A stretch of 11,037 bases of DNA from Conoideocrella luteorostrata (GCA_032433595.1 JASWJB010000612.1:1-11037); one strand, 5' to 3'. Positions 1 through 8,174 are shown, numbered from the stretch's first letter. Numbers and translations are program-made. The notes: generated by a model from the letters alone, not told the origin.

Positions 1-328
1 GTTCTTAGTGCTAGCTAGGCCCGTCACTTTAAAATTTAGCAACTCCTCCCACCTTTCCGCCTAATTGGTCTGTGTGTTCTGTACTCACAAAGCTCTCTTG
101 GGCTCTGTGACCTGACCTGTGAATGTGCTATATTTAGCATGTCATGAATACTAACCTAATCTCACAGAGGGTAAATTGCGAGACAGCGGATTCACAGGCT
201 GTCTGCCTGTCTACCAGGGTACACGGTGGGCCAGCTTTCATCGAACTCAAACTTACTTAAACTGCACTGCACCTTTTTCGCTTCGTTTGAAATTAGAACT
301 TCAAAGACTACTTCAACACACGGATTAT
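1..328. other. Left-edge non-coding stretch
   Basis: No convincing gene is visible. Short open frames on both strands lack family motifs, signal peptides or plausible splice structures. One inverted repeat is present, CTCTGTGA at 103-110 and TCACAGAG at 162-169, 51 bases apart, with no obvious role. The stretch may hold the promoter or 5' leader of the gene starting at 419, or the end of a gene lying outside the window. Confidence 0.4.
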
Positions 329-418
329 TTTGACACAAATTACTTTGATATACTGTCATTTTGACACACGAATCTTTTTGAATCATTTTGATACACAAAT
401 TAGTTTGACACACGAAAA
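329..418. repeat. Short degenerate TTGACACA-type direct repeats before the 419 gene
   Basis: The core TTGACACACGAA occurs at 361-372 and again at 405-416. Related copies are TTGACACAAAT at 330-340 and TTGATACACAAAT at 388-400. Spacing is irregular (about 17-31 bases). The last copy runs directly into the ATG at 419, so the repeats form the immediate 5' leader or core promoter of that gene. They could be a decayed minisatellite or repeated factor-binding sites; the sequence does not decide which. Confidence 0.5.
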
Positions 419-1219
419 ATGGCCGGCCAAGAGCGAAAGCACGAGAACTCCGCTCAGAATATCATAGCTAACGAACGGCGGGCCAACTATGACGAATTCT
501 TTTTTGAGATTGCTGATTGGATTAAACCAGCAGTAGAACACGTCTGCAACCTCGAAGATGATTTAAGAGCAACCGAAGAGGTTAGATTATTCAAGTTCTT
601 CAAGGCAAAGGGAATGACGCGAAATAGTGCCACAAAAATGGCAATTGAATACAACAATTGGAAAGCAATTCATGGGCAGCAGACCACAGATATTCTACAG
701 AACTTGATGCCTGAGATCAACAAAGTTGAACTTTGGAAGAGAGGGGGAAAGAAAAAGGATGATGCGCCGTCTACCCCATTCCTAGACCGCATCAAGGTTC
801 TTTGCGATAAATCTTGCCTTATCAGCAGGAGGACATTCATATATTGGATTGACGTACAAAATGAGAGACATCAAATGGCGCACGACTTCGTGCCCGTGCC
901 AAGAAACTTCTTCTGCCAAAATACTGGTCGGGTCGACTTTTCAGCCTTGAAAAAAGCAATTTTCCGCGAGAAACTCGAGGTTCGGCAAAGACACGACTCT
1001 GGGACCCTCATTAATGCGCAGTTTGACATGTTCAACAATGCAATTCAATCTATTTTGAACTTATATTTTGTTGACGTCCGCGACAATGCAAATGCGCGGC
1101 CGACTTCAGCGGGATTGGTCGAAGAAACGCGCCTTGAGAGCATCGCCGGCAATAATCCGCCTCCCCCAGTAGACTACCCGGACCTCTTGAATTGCGACTG
1201 GGATGACCTTGATCTCTAA
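419..1219 (+). CDS. Hypothetical protein, 266 aa, family not recognised
   Basis: An uninterrupted 266-codon frame starts at an ATG in a good eukaryotic context (aaaaATGG) and ends at TAA. I do not recognise the family. There is no signal peptide and no membrane segment, so it is probably cytosolic or nuclear. The sequence is hydrophilic and looks mostly helical up to about residue 225. It has a basic patch near residues 107-113 (KRGGKKK), a proline run near 247-250 and a very acidic C-terminal tail (CDWDDLDL). A basic patch plus an acidic tail would suit a nuclear or DNA-associated protein, but that is only suggestive. It is intronless, unlike most other genes here, and separated from the ureohydrolase by almost 1 kb of AT-rich DNA, so membership in the cluster is doubtful. 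It could be a lineage-specific orphan or a remnant of a mobile element. Confidence 0.6.
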   Translation: MAGQERKHENSAQNIIANERRANYDEFFFEIADWIKPAVEHVCNLEDDLRATEEVRLFKFFKAKGMTRNSATKMAIEYNNWKAIHGQQTTDILQNLMPEINKVELWKRGGKKKDDAPSTPFLDRIKVLCDKSCLISRRTFIYWIDVQNERHQMAHDFVPVPRNFFCQNTGRVDFSALKKAIFREKLEVRQRHDSGTLINAQFDMFNNAIQSILNLYFVDVRDNANARPTSAGLVEETRLESIAGNNPPPPVDYPDLLNCDWDDLDL

Positions 1220-1630
1220 TTTCTGGGAAATCAGGTCAAAATCCTCGTTGGAGAGGCCAAGGGTGGCGAAGTCGGATTAAAGGCTCTAGATTTCATTTGT
1301 CGATTGATAGGGTTTTTGCGAAAATGGGATTAGATATTATTAGAAGCAATAAAAGTTATAGTTTGTCATCCCAAGGCAATACTAGCGTCTGACGCACAAC
1401 CTGCAATGCTATCGTAAACTCCGTGAAAGGTTTGCGAGGAGACCTTCCGTAATTCGTAGAGACCTAACTTATCGCAAGATCAAATGGTCTGTCAGGTCAC
1501 TCATCGATTTTGGGTTACTTCATATTTTAACAGAACAATTTTGTCAAACCCTCACGTGGACTAACGCGGGCCACCTAGAGGCTCCTTTCCTATTACGGTC
1601 CGTGCCTTCACAGCCCACGATAGATTCACA

Positions 1631-1674
1631 CACACCTGTGGGTGATGCACAGCACACCTTTGAGTGATGCACAG
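1631..1674. repeat. 22-bp tandem duplication
   Basis: Two adjacent 22-bp units, at 1631-1652 and 1653-1674, differ at only two positions (CACACCTGTGGG... against CACACCTTTGAG..., both ending in TGATGCACAG). It lies in non-coding DNA about 400 bp beyond the 419-1219 gene. It is probably a replication-slippage product, with no function evident. Confidence 0.75.
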
Positions 1675-1865
1675 CACGGGTTTTTCAGCGGCGCGTGAAT
1701 ACAGCAGTAGATAAGAAGGCACTGTAAATAGAGATTGAAGTTGCGTAGAGAGCGAAGAGATTCTTGCTCTTCACTTTTAGTTGCCTTTTGGTTCAATAGT
1801 ATCTATTAATAGCGCAGGCTGCCTGTTATTACTATTTATTGCCTGTAGTATTCCACCCACATAAT

Positions 1866-1892
1866 ATTTATTATTTATTATTATTTATTATT
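1866..1892. repeat. TTA/TTTA microsatellite
   Basis: A low-complexity run alternates TTTA and TTA units on the plus strand in AT-rich intergenic DNA. It is a simple sequence repeat and probably variable in length between strains. Confidence 0.75.
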
Positions 1893-2192
1893 CTTCATTC
1901 TTTAGCTCTTTTTGTTTGTTCCTTTTTTTTAATTTGGTCCACTTAGAAGAAACACCCAATATGTCGTAAACGTATGTACAGAAGTATACTGATACTCATT
2001 GTACAAAGATAAATGTACAGAGGTATTTGAGTCTCAATAATTTGAACTAAAAGTAATGCAGTTGCCTACGGACGAACAAACGAATTGTAAAATGGGGATC
2101 TCTGAAACTGGCTATTTCATATGCATGCTGTGGCATTTTATGTGGACAAGCTGACTATCAAATCTTTACATAGAAAGAAGCTTTTCCGTCTC

Positions 2193-3938
2193 TTATTTCA
2201 CTTCAAGCTTGGTAGATGCGTTTCCAACTGGAGAAGTAACCATAAGATCAAGCAGGGAAAGGGCCACGTGCGCAGCGGCGAGGGTAGTGATCTGATTGTT
2301 TGTATCATATACTGGTGCAACTTCCACCACGTCGCCTCCAACAACCTTGAGTCCTTCCAAACCCTGCAGGATGGAAAGCAGCTCTCGTGTGGACCAGCCG
2401 CCTGGCTCTGGGGTGCCAGTTGCTATGTCGGATATTAGCGAGACTGAGAACTAGACATTCAAAAAAGCATCGGGAGTGGAGGATTGATCGAGTACCTGGG
2501 GCAAAAGCAGGATCCAAGACGTCAATATCAACGGTGACGTACACAGGGCTGTCGCCCACGCGTTGGCGAATCTTGTCAATCACACCGCGGATGCCCAATG
2601 TATCTACTTCGCGGGCGTTGACAGTCGCGAACCCGCACCGCCGGTCGTCGTCTAGGTCACGGCGGTAATAGTGCGGCGCGCGGATACCAGCATGAATGGA
2701 GTTGTTGAGAATCAGCCCCTGATTCCAAGTCTCAGAAAAGATGGCCACAATAAAATTCCCCCACGACGAGGATAACATACCTCTTCATGAGCAATGTACA
2801 GAAATGTGCCATGGTCTAATTTTCTATAGTCAAGTTAGTCGGCATAGCTGGTGCTTAAGAGTCCGGCTGTCAAGCCTGCCGCTTCATTCATTTTTTTCTT
2901 TAAGAAGCATGGAAGAGGTAATAGCATTCTATTTTGAAAGAGGTCTTGCTTACGCATATTCAGACAAGGCATCATCATATGTCCAGGTGTCTAACAATCA
3001 GGGAAAAGGAGAGTTTTAGTCATCCGTGGCCCACCTAGTTGAGAGTGGCGCTTTGCATTTCCCGTAAGAGTGGCACTCACCAATGTGACTATCAAAATGG
3101 ACGACAGCCACCTCACCCCATCGCTTCCGCACAGCCCGCAGGGCCGAGAGCGTCGTGCTATGATCGCCACCAAGCATCAGGACACGAGGGGAGCGGCAGC
3201 GCTCCGGGTGCGCCGCTTTTCGAAGAGTAGCAAGGTCGTGGGCTCTGTCAAGCGTTCCCATGGCGACTTGTTTGTCCAAATTGTACATGGGGACATCTCC
3301 GCAGTCTACTATTTTGGCCCACTCGCGAAGAGGGTCACGGTCTCTCGTGGCGGAGAAGTCAGCTGGAGAAGCCACCCGGACACGGTCAAGAGATTCAGAC
3401 AAACCGGTAAAAGGACTATAACCAAAAGACATGATCTGAGTTGCGAGTCTAATGTTGACTGGGCCAAAGCGTGCTCCTGGCCGAACTGTGACAGCCTAAA
3501 CTCACACATCTCGACAATAGAGGGCAGGTTAGCCAAGTGTAGCTTGCATGCCCCAAGCTTGGCATGAGCCATTAGAATAATGGGTGACAAATAGGCTCTG
3601 GAATGGGCTCAATTCACGGGAGCAGCGAGAGGGACAGGGATTTAGGCTAGACTGACAGTGTCGCTGGGGGCACCCAAGAAGGCAATATCGTATGTACTGT
3701 CATTGTCGCCCTTTGCAAAGCAGTTCATGCCTGGCACACTCATGAATGTGTTGGACGCTTGAGAAGAACTCGCTAGGATGTCGTCATTGCTTTGCGAGAC
3801 AAGCCTCCGATGAATTGCTGAGTCTTTGCCAGACACACGCTTCTGACTTTGGACATGGCCATGCCCATCAACAAGCCCATTTGCGGCCGCGAGGAAGCAT
3901 AGTCCAGATAGGGTCTGTAAAGTCGGCCAAATCTTCAT
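2193..3938 (-). CDS. Secreted agmatinase/arginase-family ureohydrolase, six exons, 409 aa
   Basis: Exons: 3938-3657, 3495-3081, 2990-2954, 2823-2781, 2718-2496, 2422-2193, with all junctions in phase. The first ~24 residues form a signal peptide (MKIWPTLQTLSGLCFLAAANG), so the enzyme should enter the secretory pathway. Ureohydrolase motifs follow in order: GAPSDT (about 89-94), RPGARFGP (99-106), GGDHS (203-207), FDSHIDTW (228-235), IHAGIRAP (267-274), DIDVLDPAFAP (323-333) and GGDVVEVAP (362-370). The six expected Mn ligands are all present (His206, Asp229, His231, Asp233, Asp323, Asp325), so it should be catalytically competent. The family hydrolyses guanidino groups to an amine plus urea. 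Fungal members of this secreted type are usually named agmatinase, but the substrate cannot be read from sequence. It is the nearest gene downstream of the repeat precursor and on the same strand. It may be a tailoring enzyme or merely a neighbour. Confidence 0.88.
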
Positions 3939-5552
3939 TTTTGCGAGTACGTCTGCTCAAGATGGGTTCAAGTGACAAGTGAGCAGAATGCATGCATACA
4001 CGCACTTCCTGTGGCCGGCTGCTGTTAAATGGAGCGCACTTGATGTTATAGTGAGGGTGGGGTGCTTCGACTCAAGTTGCTTTCCGAGATCCTGTTGCGT
4101 GGGGGTGAAATAGTGACAAAATACTCCGCTGTGCAGTGGAATCGCCGGCGTGCGGTGCAGACGGCGGCCGTTCTCATCCGCCTCGGGCGTCACCCGAGCG
4201 CTCCTGCATACGACTCTACTGCTTATGGCTCTAATGCATACGACTCTACTACTGTGTCCCGGAATACTGTGTCCCGGAAAGGCGAGGTCGGCGAGAACTT
4301 TTGCCGCCAAGTTCACGGATACAAGCATACCGCCTTTCAGAACTGCTATTCCAGAGTTCGACGCTGGCACGCAAAAACGAAGACAGTCCCACAGATTTAG
4401 ATAAGATTCACATCCCGAATCAAGTTGTAAGTGGAGGCCGGGGATGTGGAGTGGCGACGAGGTAATGAGGGGTTTTGCGCTTTGCTGCGTTGCCTGCCAT
4501 AATCAAGGCTTAGGTACAGGCGATGGCCTTCGCACTATGGATTTGTCGTGCTGATCAGAAAAACCAAAAGAGACCGCCAAATAATCGATGGTTGAGACAA
4601 CATCGCGGATTTTCCACTCCACTTAGGAGAGATTTGCGGGACAGTAGCAATTGCAACCGAAAAGATTTTTTTTATAAAAAGTAAACATAGAAAAGCAAAA
4701 TAATCAAACTTATGTTTGTTTCACATTTTCAAATTCTAGTACGAGCTCTGTGGAAGATGCTGTCGTTGTTAGAGCTTGAGAGCAAATGGCTCGGATGTGT
4801 GGCCAGTTGGTACGACAAATAGACTTGATCATCGGATCCTCTAAATATTGGACGAGATGTTCTGGATTGACGGTATTTGCTTGCATATAGCAAGATTTCT
4901 TTTCCGGATTTCAGCCCAGAGCTAATTGGGCTCTTCGAAAGGGAAAGAATGAAAGCCCCAAATTGTCATGTCAACTCGCTTGCTGGTATGTGGCTAAATG
5001 TTCCAACCATCGTGGCATCAATTGAAGCGCTAGAATAATACCTGTCACATCTCTTTTGTTAAGAATTGGAGACGGAAATTGGCACAGCCGGGGCAAGTGA
5101 GGCAGTCTGTTGAGGATTCGGGAGGATTCATTCCAGGTATACGGAACGTTCTGTTCGTATTTGATGCTTTACTTGTGCACAATGGATAAGGCTCAATGAA
5201 GTTATAGGAGATGTCATGTGTAAAGGATGGGCAGTTACATGGACATACGAGCTGTTGGGCGCCGGTCTTCTTCATTCACTTTGTTAAATGGAATGAAAGT
5301 TCTTGAAAAATATTTCCTTGTGTATTGTCACTGTCGATTTATTGTCGTGCCTAAGCACTGTTCTGCAAAGGTGCTTTGAGTGATCAGCTAACGCTTCTGT
5401 TGTAGAGCGTTTCCACCAGCTCGGCTTCTTGCCCTCCCGTATCCTCAAACGATTCTACTAAGGACAGATAGCAGACTGCTCCGGCAACAGTCCTAATGTC
5501 AGCATGATTTCCGATTCTGTTGAAGAATCAGCGCTGAACAATGGTGGATTGC
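3939..5552. other. Intergenic region between ureohydrolase and repeat precursor
   Basis: About 1.6 kb without a gene I can support. The part next to 3938 is the ureohydrolase promoter; a TATAAC sequence on the minus strand (4050-4045) lies about 110 bases before its ATG. It also contains the 15-bp repeat array at 4206-4280. A 76-codon ATG-initiated frame on the minus strand (5275-5045) has seven Cys, including CPCNC and CLTCPGC clusters, but no signal peptide, recognisable family or clear splice partners; I do not call it a gene. The DNA next to 5553 is the 3' flank of the precursor gene. Confidence 0.5.
4206..4280. repeat. Array of five 15-bp units, two sequence types
   Basis: Consecutive 15-bp units run from 4206: GCATACGACTCTACT (4206-4220), a diverged copy (4221-4235), an exact copy of the first (4236-4250), then ACTGTGTCCCGGAAT (4251-4265) and ACTGTGTCCCGGAAA (4266-4280). 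The period is a multiple of three and every frame stays open across the array, but no start codon or family motif links it to a gene. It lies about 270 bp upstream of the ureohydrolase ATG, so it could affect that promoter or be a relic of coding sequence. Confidence 0.7.
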
Positions 5553-6118
5553 TTAAAGGTACGATTGGTGGCGGTCAGGCTCGGCCTGGGAACGCTCCTT
5601 GAGATAGGACTGGTGGCGATCGGGCTCAACAAGGCCACATTCCTTCAAGTAAGATTGGTGACGGTCGGGTTCAACACGGCCTCGTTCCTTGAGATAAGAT
5701 TGATGACGGTCCGGTTCAACAAGAGAGCGTTCCTTCAAGTAAGATTGATGACGATCCGGCTCCACAAGAGAGCGCTCCTTGAGATAGGACTGGTGGCGAT
5801 CGGGCTCAGCATTGCCTCGTTCCTTCAAGTAAGATTGATGACGATCCGGCTCAACAGAGCCTCGTTCCTTGAGATAAGACTGGTGACGGTCGGGTTCGAC
5901 AAGACCACGTTCCTTCAAGTATGACTGGTGACGGTCAGGTTCGACAAGACCACGTTCCTTCAAGTATGACTGGTGACGGTCCGGCTCAGCAAGACCATCA
6001 GTAGTAGCAGCTGTGACACATTAGTCGGGTTACCAGCGTGCCCATGACAAGACTAACTTTTTGTTGGGGCGGCCAATGCCAACGCCGGGAATAGAATGAA
6101 GACGCTTGAGAAACGCAT
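5553..6118 (-). CDS. Repeat-containing RiPP precursor (ustiloxin/dikaritin-like), signal peptide plus ten 15-residue units
   Basis: Exon 1 is 6118-6058 and exon 2 is 6010-5553, giving 172 aa. The start is the ATG at 6118. Its first 16-17 residues (MRFSSVFILFPALALAA) form a clear signal peptide. The 47-nt intron (GTTAGT...CTAAT...CACAG, 6057-6011) removes an in-frame stop and joins this exon in frame to the repeats. After a short spacer come ten copies of [G/S]-x-[V/A]-EPDRHQSYL, nine of them followed by KER or KEC; the last copy ends exactly at HQSYL-stop. A signal peptide plus tandem copies of a Tyr-containing core is the architecture of UstA-type precursors, whose cores are cut out in the Golgi and cross-linked by UstYa oxidases; two such oxidases lie just upstream. 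Unlike UstA there is no Lys-Arg Kex2 site. Alternatives are a pheromone precursor or another kexin-processed secreted repeat protein, but the units lack the usual alpha-pheromone residues. Confidence 0.9.
5556..5996 (-). repeat. 45-bp coding tandem repeat, ten units with 90-bp higher-order pattern
   Basis: Ten units of 45 bp (the last truncated by the stop codon) encode the repeated peptide of the precursor. Units 2-9 alternate in the codons for Tyr-Leu: TAC TTG in units 2, 4, 6 and 8 and TAT CTC in units 3, 5, 7 and 9, so the array behaves as duplications of a 90-bp dimer. Within EPDRHQSYLKER nearly all differences between units are synonymous (CAC/CAT, CAG/CAA, TCA/TCT/TCC/TCG, TTG/CTC/CTT and so on). 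The only amino-acid change there is one Arg to Cys. Confidence 0.95.
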
Positions 6119-6222
6119 TTTATGATGATAGTATTGGAAAAGTAGTGTATGTGACCAAGTTTGATGTTAGAGTTCAACTCCAATGGCATGATCAAGAAAG
6201 AAAAGGCAGGAGCAGCCTTGGA

Positions 6223-6228
6223 TTTATA
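6223..6228 (-). promoter_or_regulatory. Candidate TATA box of the precursor gene
   Basis: The minus strand reads TTTATAAATC here, about 105 bases upstream of the precursor ATG at 6118, a sensible distance for a fungal core promoter. It would suit a strongly inducible cluster gene. There is no transcript evidence. Confidence 0.5.
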
Positions 6229-6303
6229 AACAAGTTCATTCCGTTAAACCTGTTACGATCCCCGAGCTGATAGCCTACTAAAACCAGAGAGGGTTGGTTT
6301 GTC

Positions 6304-6329
6304 TCTCCGAGGCTTCGCCGGACCTCCGA
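6304..6329. promoter_or_regulatory. Clustered CCGA/CGGA half sites upstream of the precursor
   Basis: CTCCGA occurs at 6304-6309 and 6324-6329, with CCGGA between them, about 190-210 bases upstream of the precursor ATG. CGG/CCG half sites are typical targets of fungal Zn(II)2Cys6 regulators, and a similar but tighter cluster lies in the divergent oxidase promoter. A shared regulator is inferred; no such regulator gene is in the window. Confidence 0.3.
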
Positions 6330-7169
6330 CAATTCATTCCCGATCAACTTTACGTTTAATTTTCATTACTCATGAGTTTTGGCTATCAGAGGGTGTCATC
6401 ACTGCAAGGGTAGCAGAATGAGAACGTGTGGTCCCTTTTTCCACACCTAGTATTCCTGGATTGGTTCAGGCATCAACCTACCTCGCCTGATACAACTTTG
6501 AGATCACTAATCTACGTCACACGATGTGGCTCAGGTGCATGTAGGCTGCATGATTAGTTTCTTTCGAGATTGGAATTTCAGATGAACGGCGAGCGAAAAA
6601 GGGGGGTATGAATGACGTGGCAGTGATTAATGGCACTCGAAGACTTGCAAGTCTCGGATAATATTGGTAAGGTGACATTCAACAAGTAGACGTCGTATCC
6701 AAGTGGAAGCGTCAGCATGCGGGTGACAGATTCTTGCCGACCTTTCCGATTTGCAAATTATGCATGGTATCACGTAATTACGAATACAAAATTCCGTATC
6801 TGAACTAAATTGCGTGATTTGATCATTGGAATTGCTTATTGCTGAATCCACAAGGTTTGAGACGTGCCGCAATTAATCGATATGCTTTACGAATGGGTTT
6901 TAAGAGTAAGAGAGATTTACATCGCAAAATTTCGGGCTTTAGCGCAGAAGGTGATTATTTTTAGCACGAAAATTATAGGTTGTAGGTGGTTATTTCAATT
7001 ATACGAAGCTAGTGTTTTGAGGAGTTCAATGGCTTTGCTATCGCTATGCTTTAAACCGTGTTTATTACCAAAACTAGAGACTATCAAACATCATTTCCAC
7101 TGCTACTATAATCAAAAGGACCAGCTGCAAACTATTAGTCGAAATCTAGGTAGTTCAACGTCAATGTGA

Positions 7170-8174
7170 TTACTTACGAAGTTCAGGGTGGAAGTTTGGA
7201 TGTTTGATGAGAGATTCGTCAAACCCGTCAAAGAAATGAGCCCAAGCCCACTCCTCAATGGCCTCCCAGTTGGCACACTCGTGCACGATACGGAAGTTGG
7301 GCCATGGTTTATGAAAGTTGGGAATCCAGTCAAATGTCAACAACGAAACGTCAGTGTTGCACATGAGATATTGTCGTAAACTGTCAAGGCAGTGATCTAT
7401 AGCCGCGGGCTTGTCAGTTAAGCCGTACAAATCCATTTTATAATTTCAAAGTCGTTGAAAAAACAATCAAGCTCACCAATGTGCTGACCAAGATTTTTTT
7501 CTTGTGTCATGTTATAGTAATCTTGGTGCAAGTATCTCCGTACGTATCTCTTGAATGACTATCAGCTCGCAATTCCGACATGTAGAAACTATGAATGCAA
7601 CTAACAAGACAATGAAGCTGATGATAGACATCCAAACCTGCCATGTAACCGGATCCGTCTCGTAGCGGAACAGATGTTCGATTGATCCGTTCCAGAGTAT
7701 CTTTGCTGACCCGAACAGATGAAGGTCCAAGAAGCTTGTCCCAAGCCTCATCAAGCTCCGGTCTTGGAGGCCCTTTGAAAGGGTTAGTTGCTTCAAGTGC
7801 GTTTTCTACCACGCGCGGCTCCCATCTCAATGCCTCCAAAGCTGGACCTAAGTTGCAATATTCGTCAGACTTTCAACACTGATGAAGTATTTGTAGGACA
7901 CTTATGTCGACTAACTATAGGCATTGACCTCAGTGTTGCGAATATTAGCAACAGTGCAGCCTCTGTAGTCCCAAAAGGCGAAAAATAAGGTCGTATAAGT
8001 TGCTGCGAGGATCAGGTGGAATATTAGGGACAGTGGACTGAACAAGCACCAGCGTTTCTTTTTTTGTCGAAACTGAGAAGGAGAAAGCTTTTCATTTGAA
8101 GATGTTTCGGCCGAGCTCCTGAACTGCGTTAAGAGAGTTTCAGAGTCAGAAGTAATGTCAAACGATTGAGGCAT
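7170..8174 (-). CDS. UstYa-type (DUF3328) oxidase 1, four exons, 266 aa
   Basis: Exons: 8174-7916, 7847-7606, 7549-7477, 7396-7170; introns of 68, 56 and 80 nt keep the frame. The protein has a short cytosolic N-terminus, one membrane segment (about residues 42-67, WCLFSPLSLIFHLILAATY...) and a lumenal UstYa domain. That domain carries YSPALEALRWEP (86-97), DEAWDKLL, the first metal motif HQLHC (162-166) and the second HIDHC (190-194), split by intron 3, followed by LRQYLMCNTDVSL. The two HxxHC motifs are the signature of enzymes that cyclise, hydroxylate or chlorinate peptides in ustiloxin-, phomopsin- and cyclochlorotine-type pathways. It is transcribed toward the precursor and shares a divergent promoter with oxidase 2. 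A strong donor GTAAGT (7177) and acceptor TTGCAG (7125) near the stop could add a 53-nt intron and move the stop to 7084 (277 aa). Confidence 0.9.

Larger units (their letters stand above)
1220..2192. other. AT-rich intergenic region, no gene seen
   Basis: No reading frame with family motifs or a convincing exon structure is visible. The stretch holds a 22-bp tandem repeat (1631-1674), a TTA microsatellite (about 1866-1892), a poly-T run near 1923-1930 and imperfect repeats of TGTACAGAxGTAT around 1975-2026. The stretch around 1680-1960 has the feel of a decayed LTR or other element edge, but no matching terminal repeats or target-site duplication could be found by eye. Confidence 0.5.
6119..7083. 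other. Intergenic region upstream of the precursor, 3' of the first UstYa gene
   Basis: About 0.96 kb between two minus-strand genes. The part nearest 6118 must carry the precursor promoter (TATA element at 6223-6228, CCGA/CGGA half sites at 6304-6329). The part from about 6600 to 7083 is AT-rich. Its open frames have no family motifs and no supportable exon structure, so I see no gene there. Confidence 0.55.

Noticed and set aside
1680..1960. Possible solo LTR or retroelement edge
   Set aside because: Composition is suggestive, but no TG...CA ends, target-site duplication or second copy could be found by eye.
2121..2438. Plus-strand frame at the end of the ureohydrolase
   Set aside because: It is antisense to exon 6, whose ureohydrolase motifs are unambiguous.
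3070..3567. Plus-strand frame of 165 codons opposite ureohydrolase exon 2
   Set aside because: It is a shadow of the exon carrying GGDHS and DSHID on the other strand.
5541..5924. Plus-strand repetitive frame rich in Leu, Val and Ile opposite the precursor array
   Set aside because: It is the antisense shadow of the 45-bp repeats. The silent-site pattern shows that selection acts on the minus-strand frame.
5553..6118. Alpha-type mating pheromone precursor
   Set aside because: Signal peptide plus repeats fits, but the units lack the Trp/Cys/Gly-Gln-Pro character and Lys-Arg processing of ascomycete pheromones, and UstYa genes are adjacent.
5998..6195. 65-codon minus-strand frame overlapping the precursor's first exon
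   Set aside because: Another frame of the same DNA gives a textbook signal peptide and a well-formed intron leading into the repeats, which explains the region better.
6864..7169. 101-codon plus-strand frame between the precursor and oxidase 1
   Set aside because: It has no recognisable domain, low-complexity AT-rich composition, and overlaps the 3' end of oxidase 1 on the other strand.
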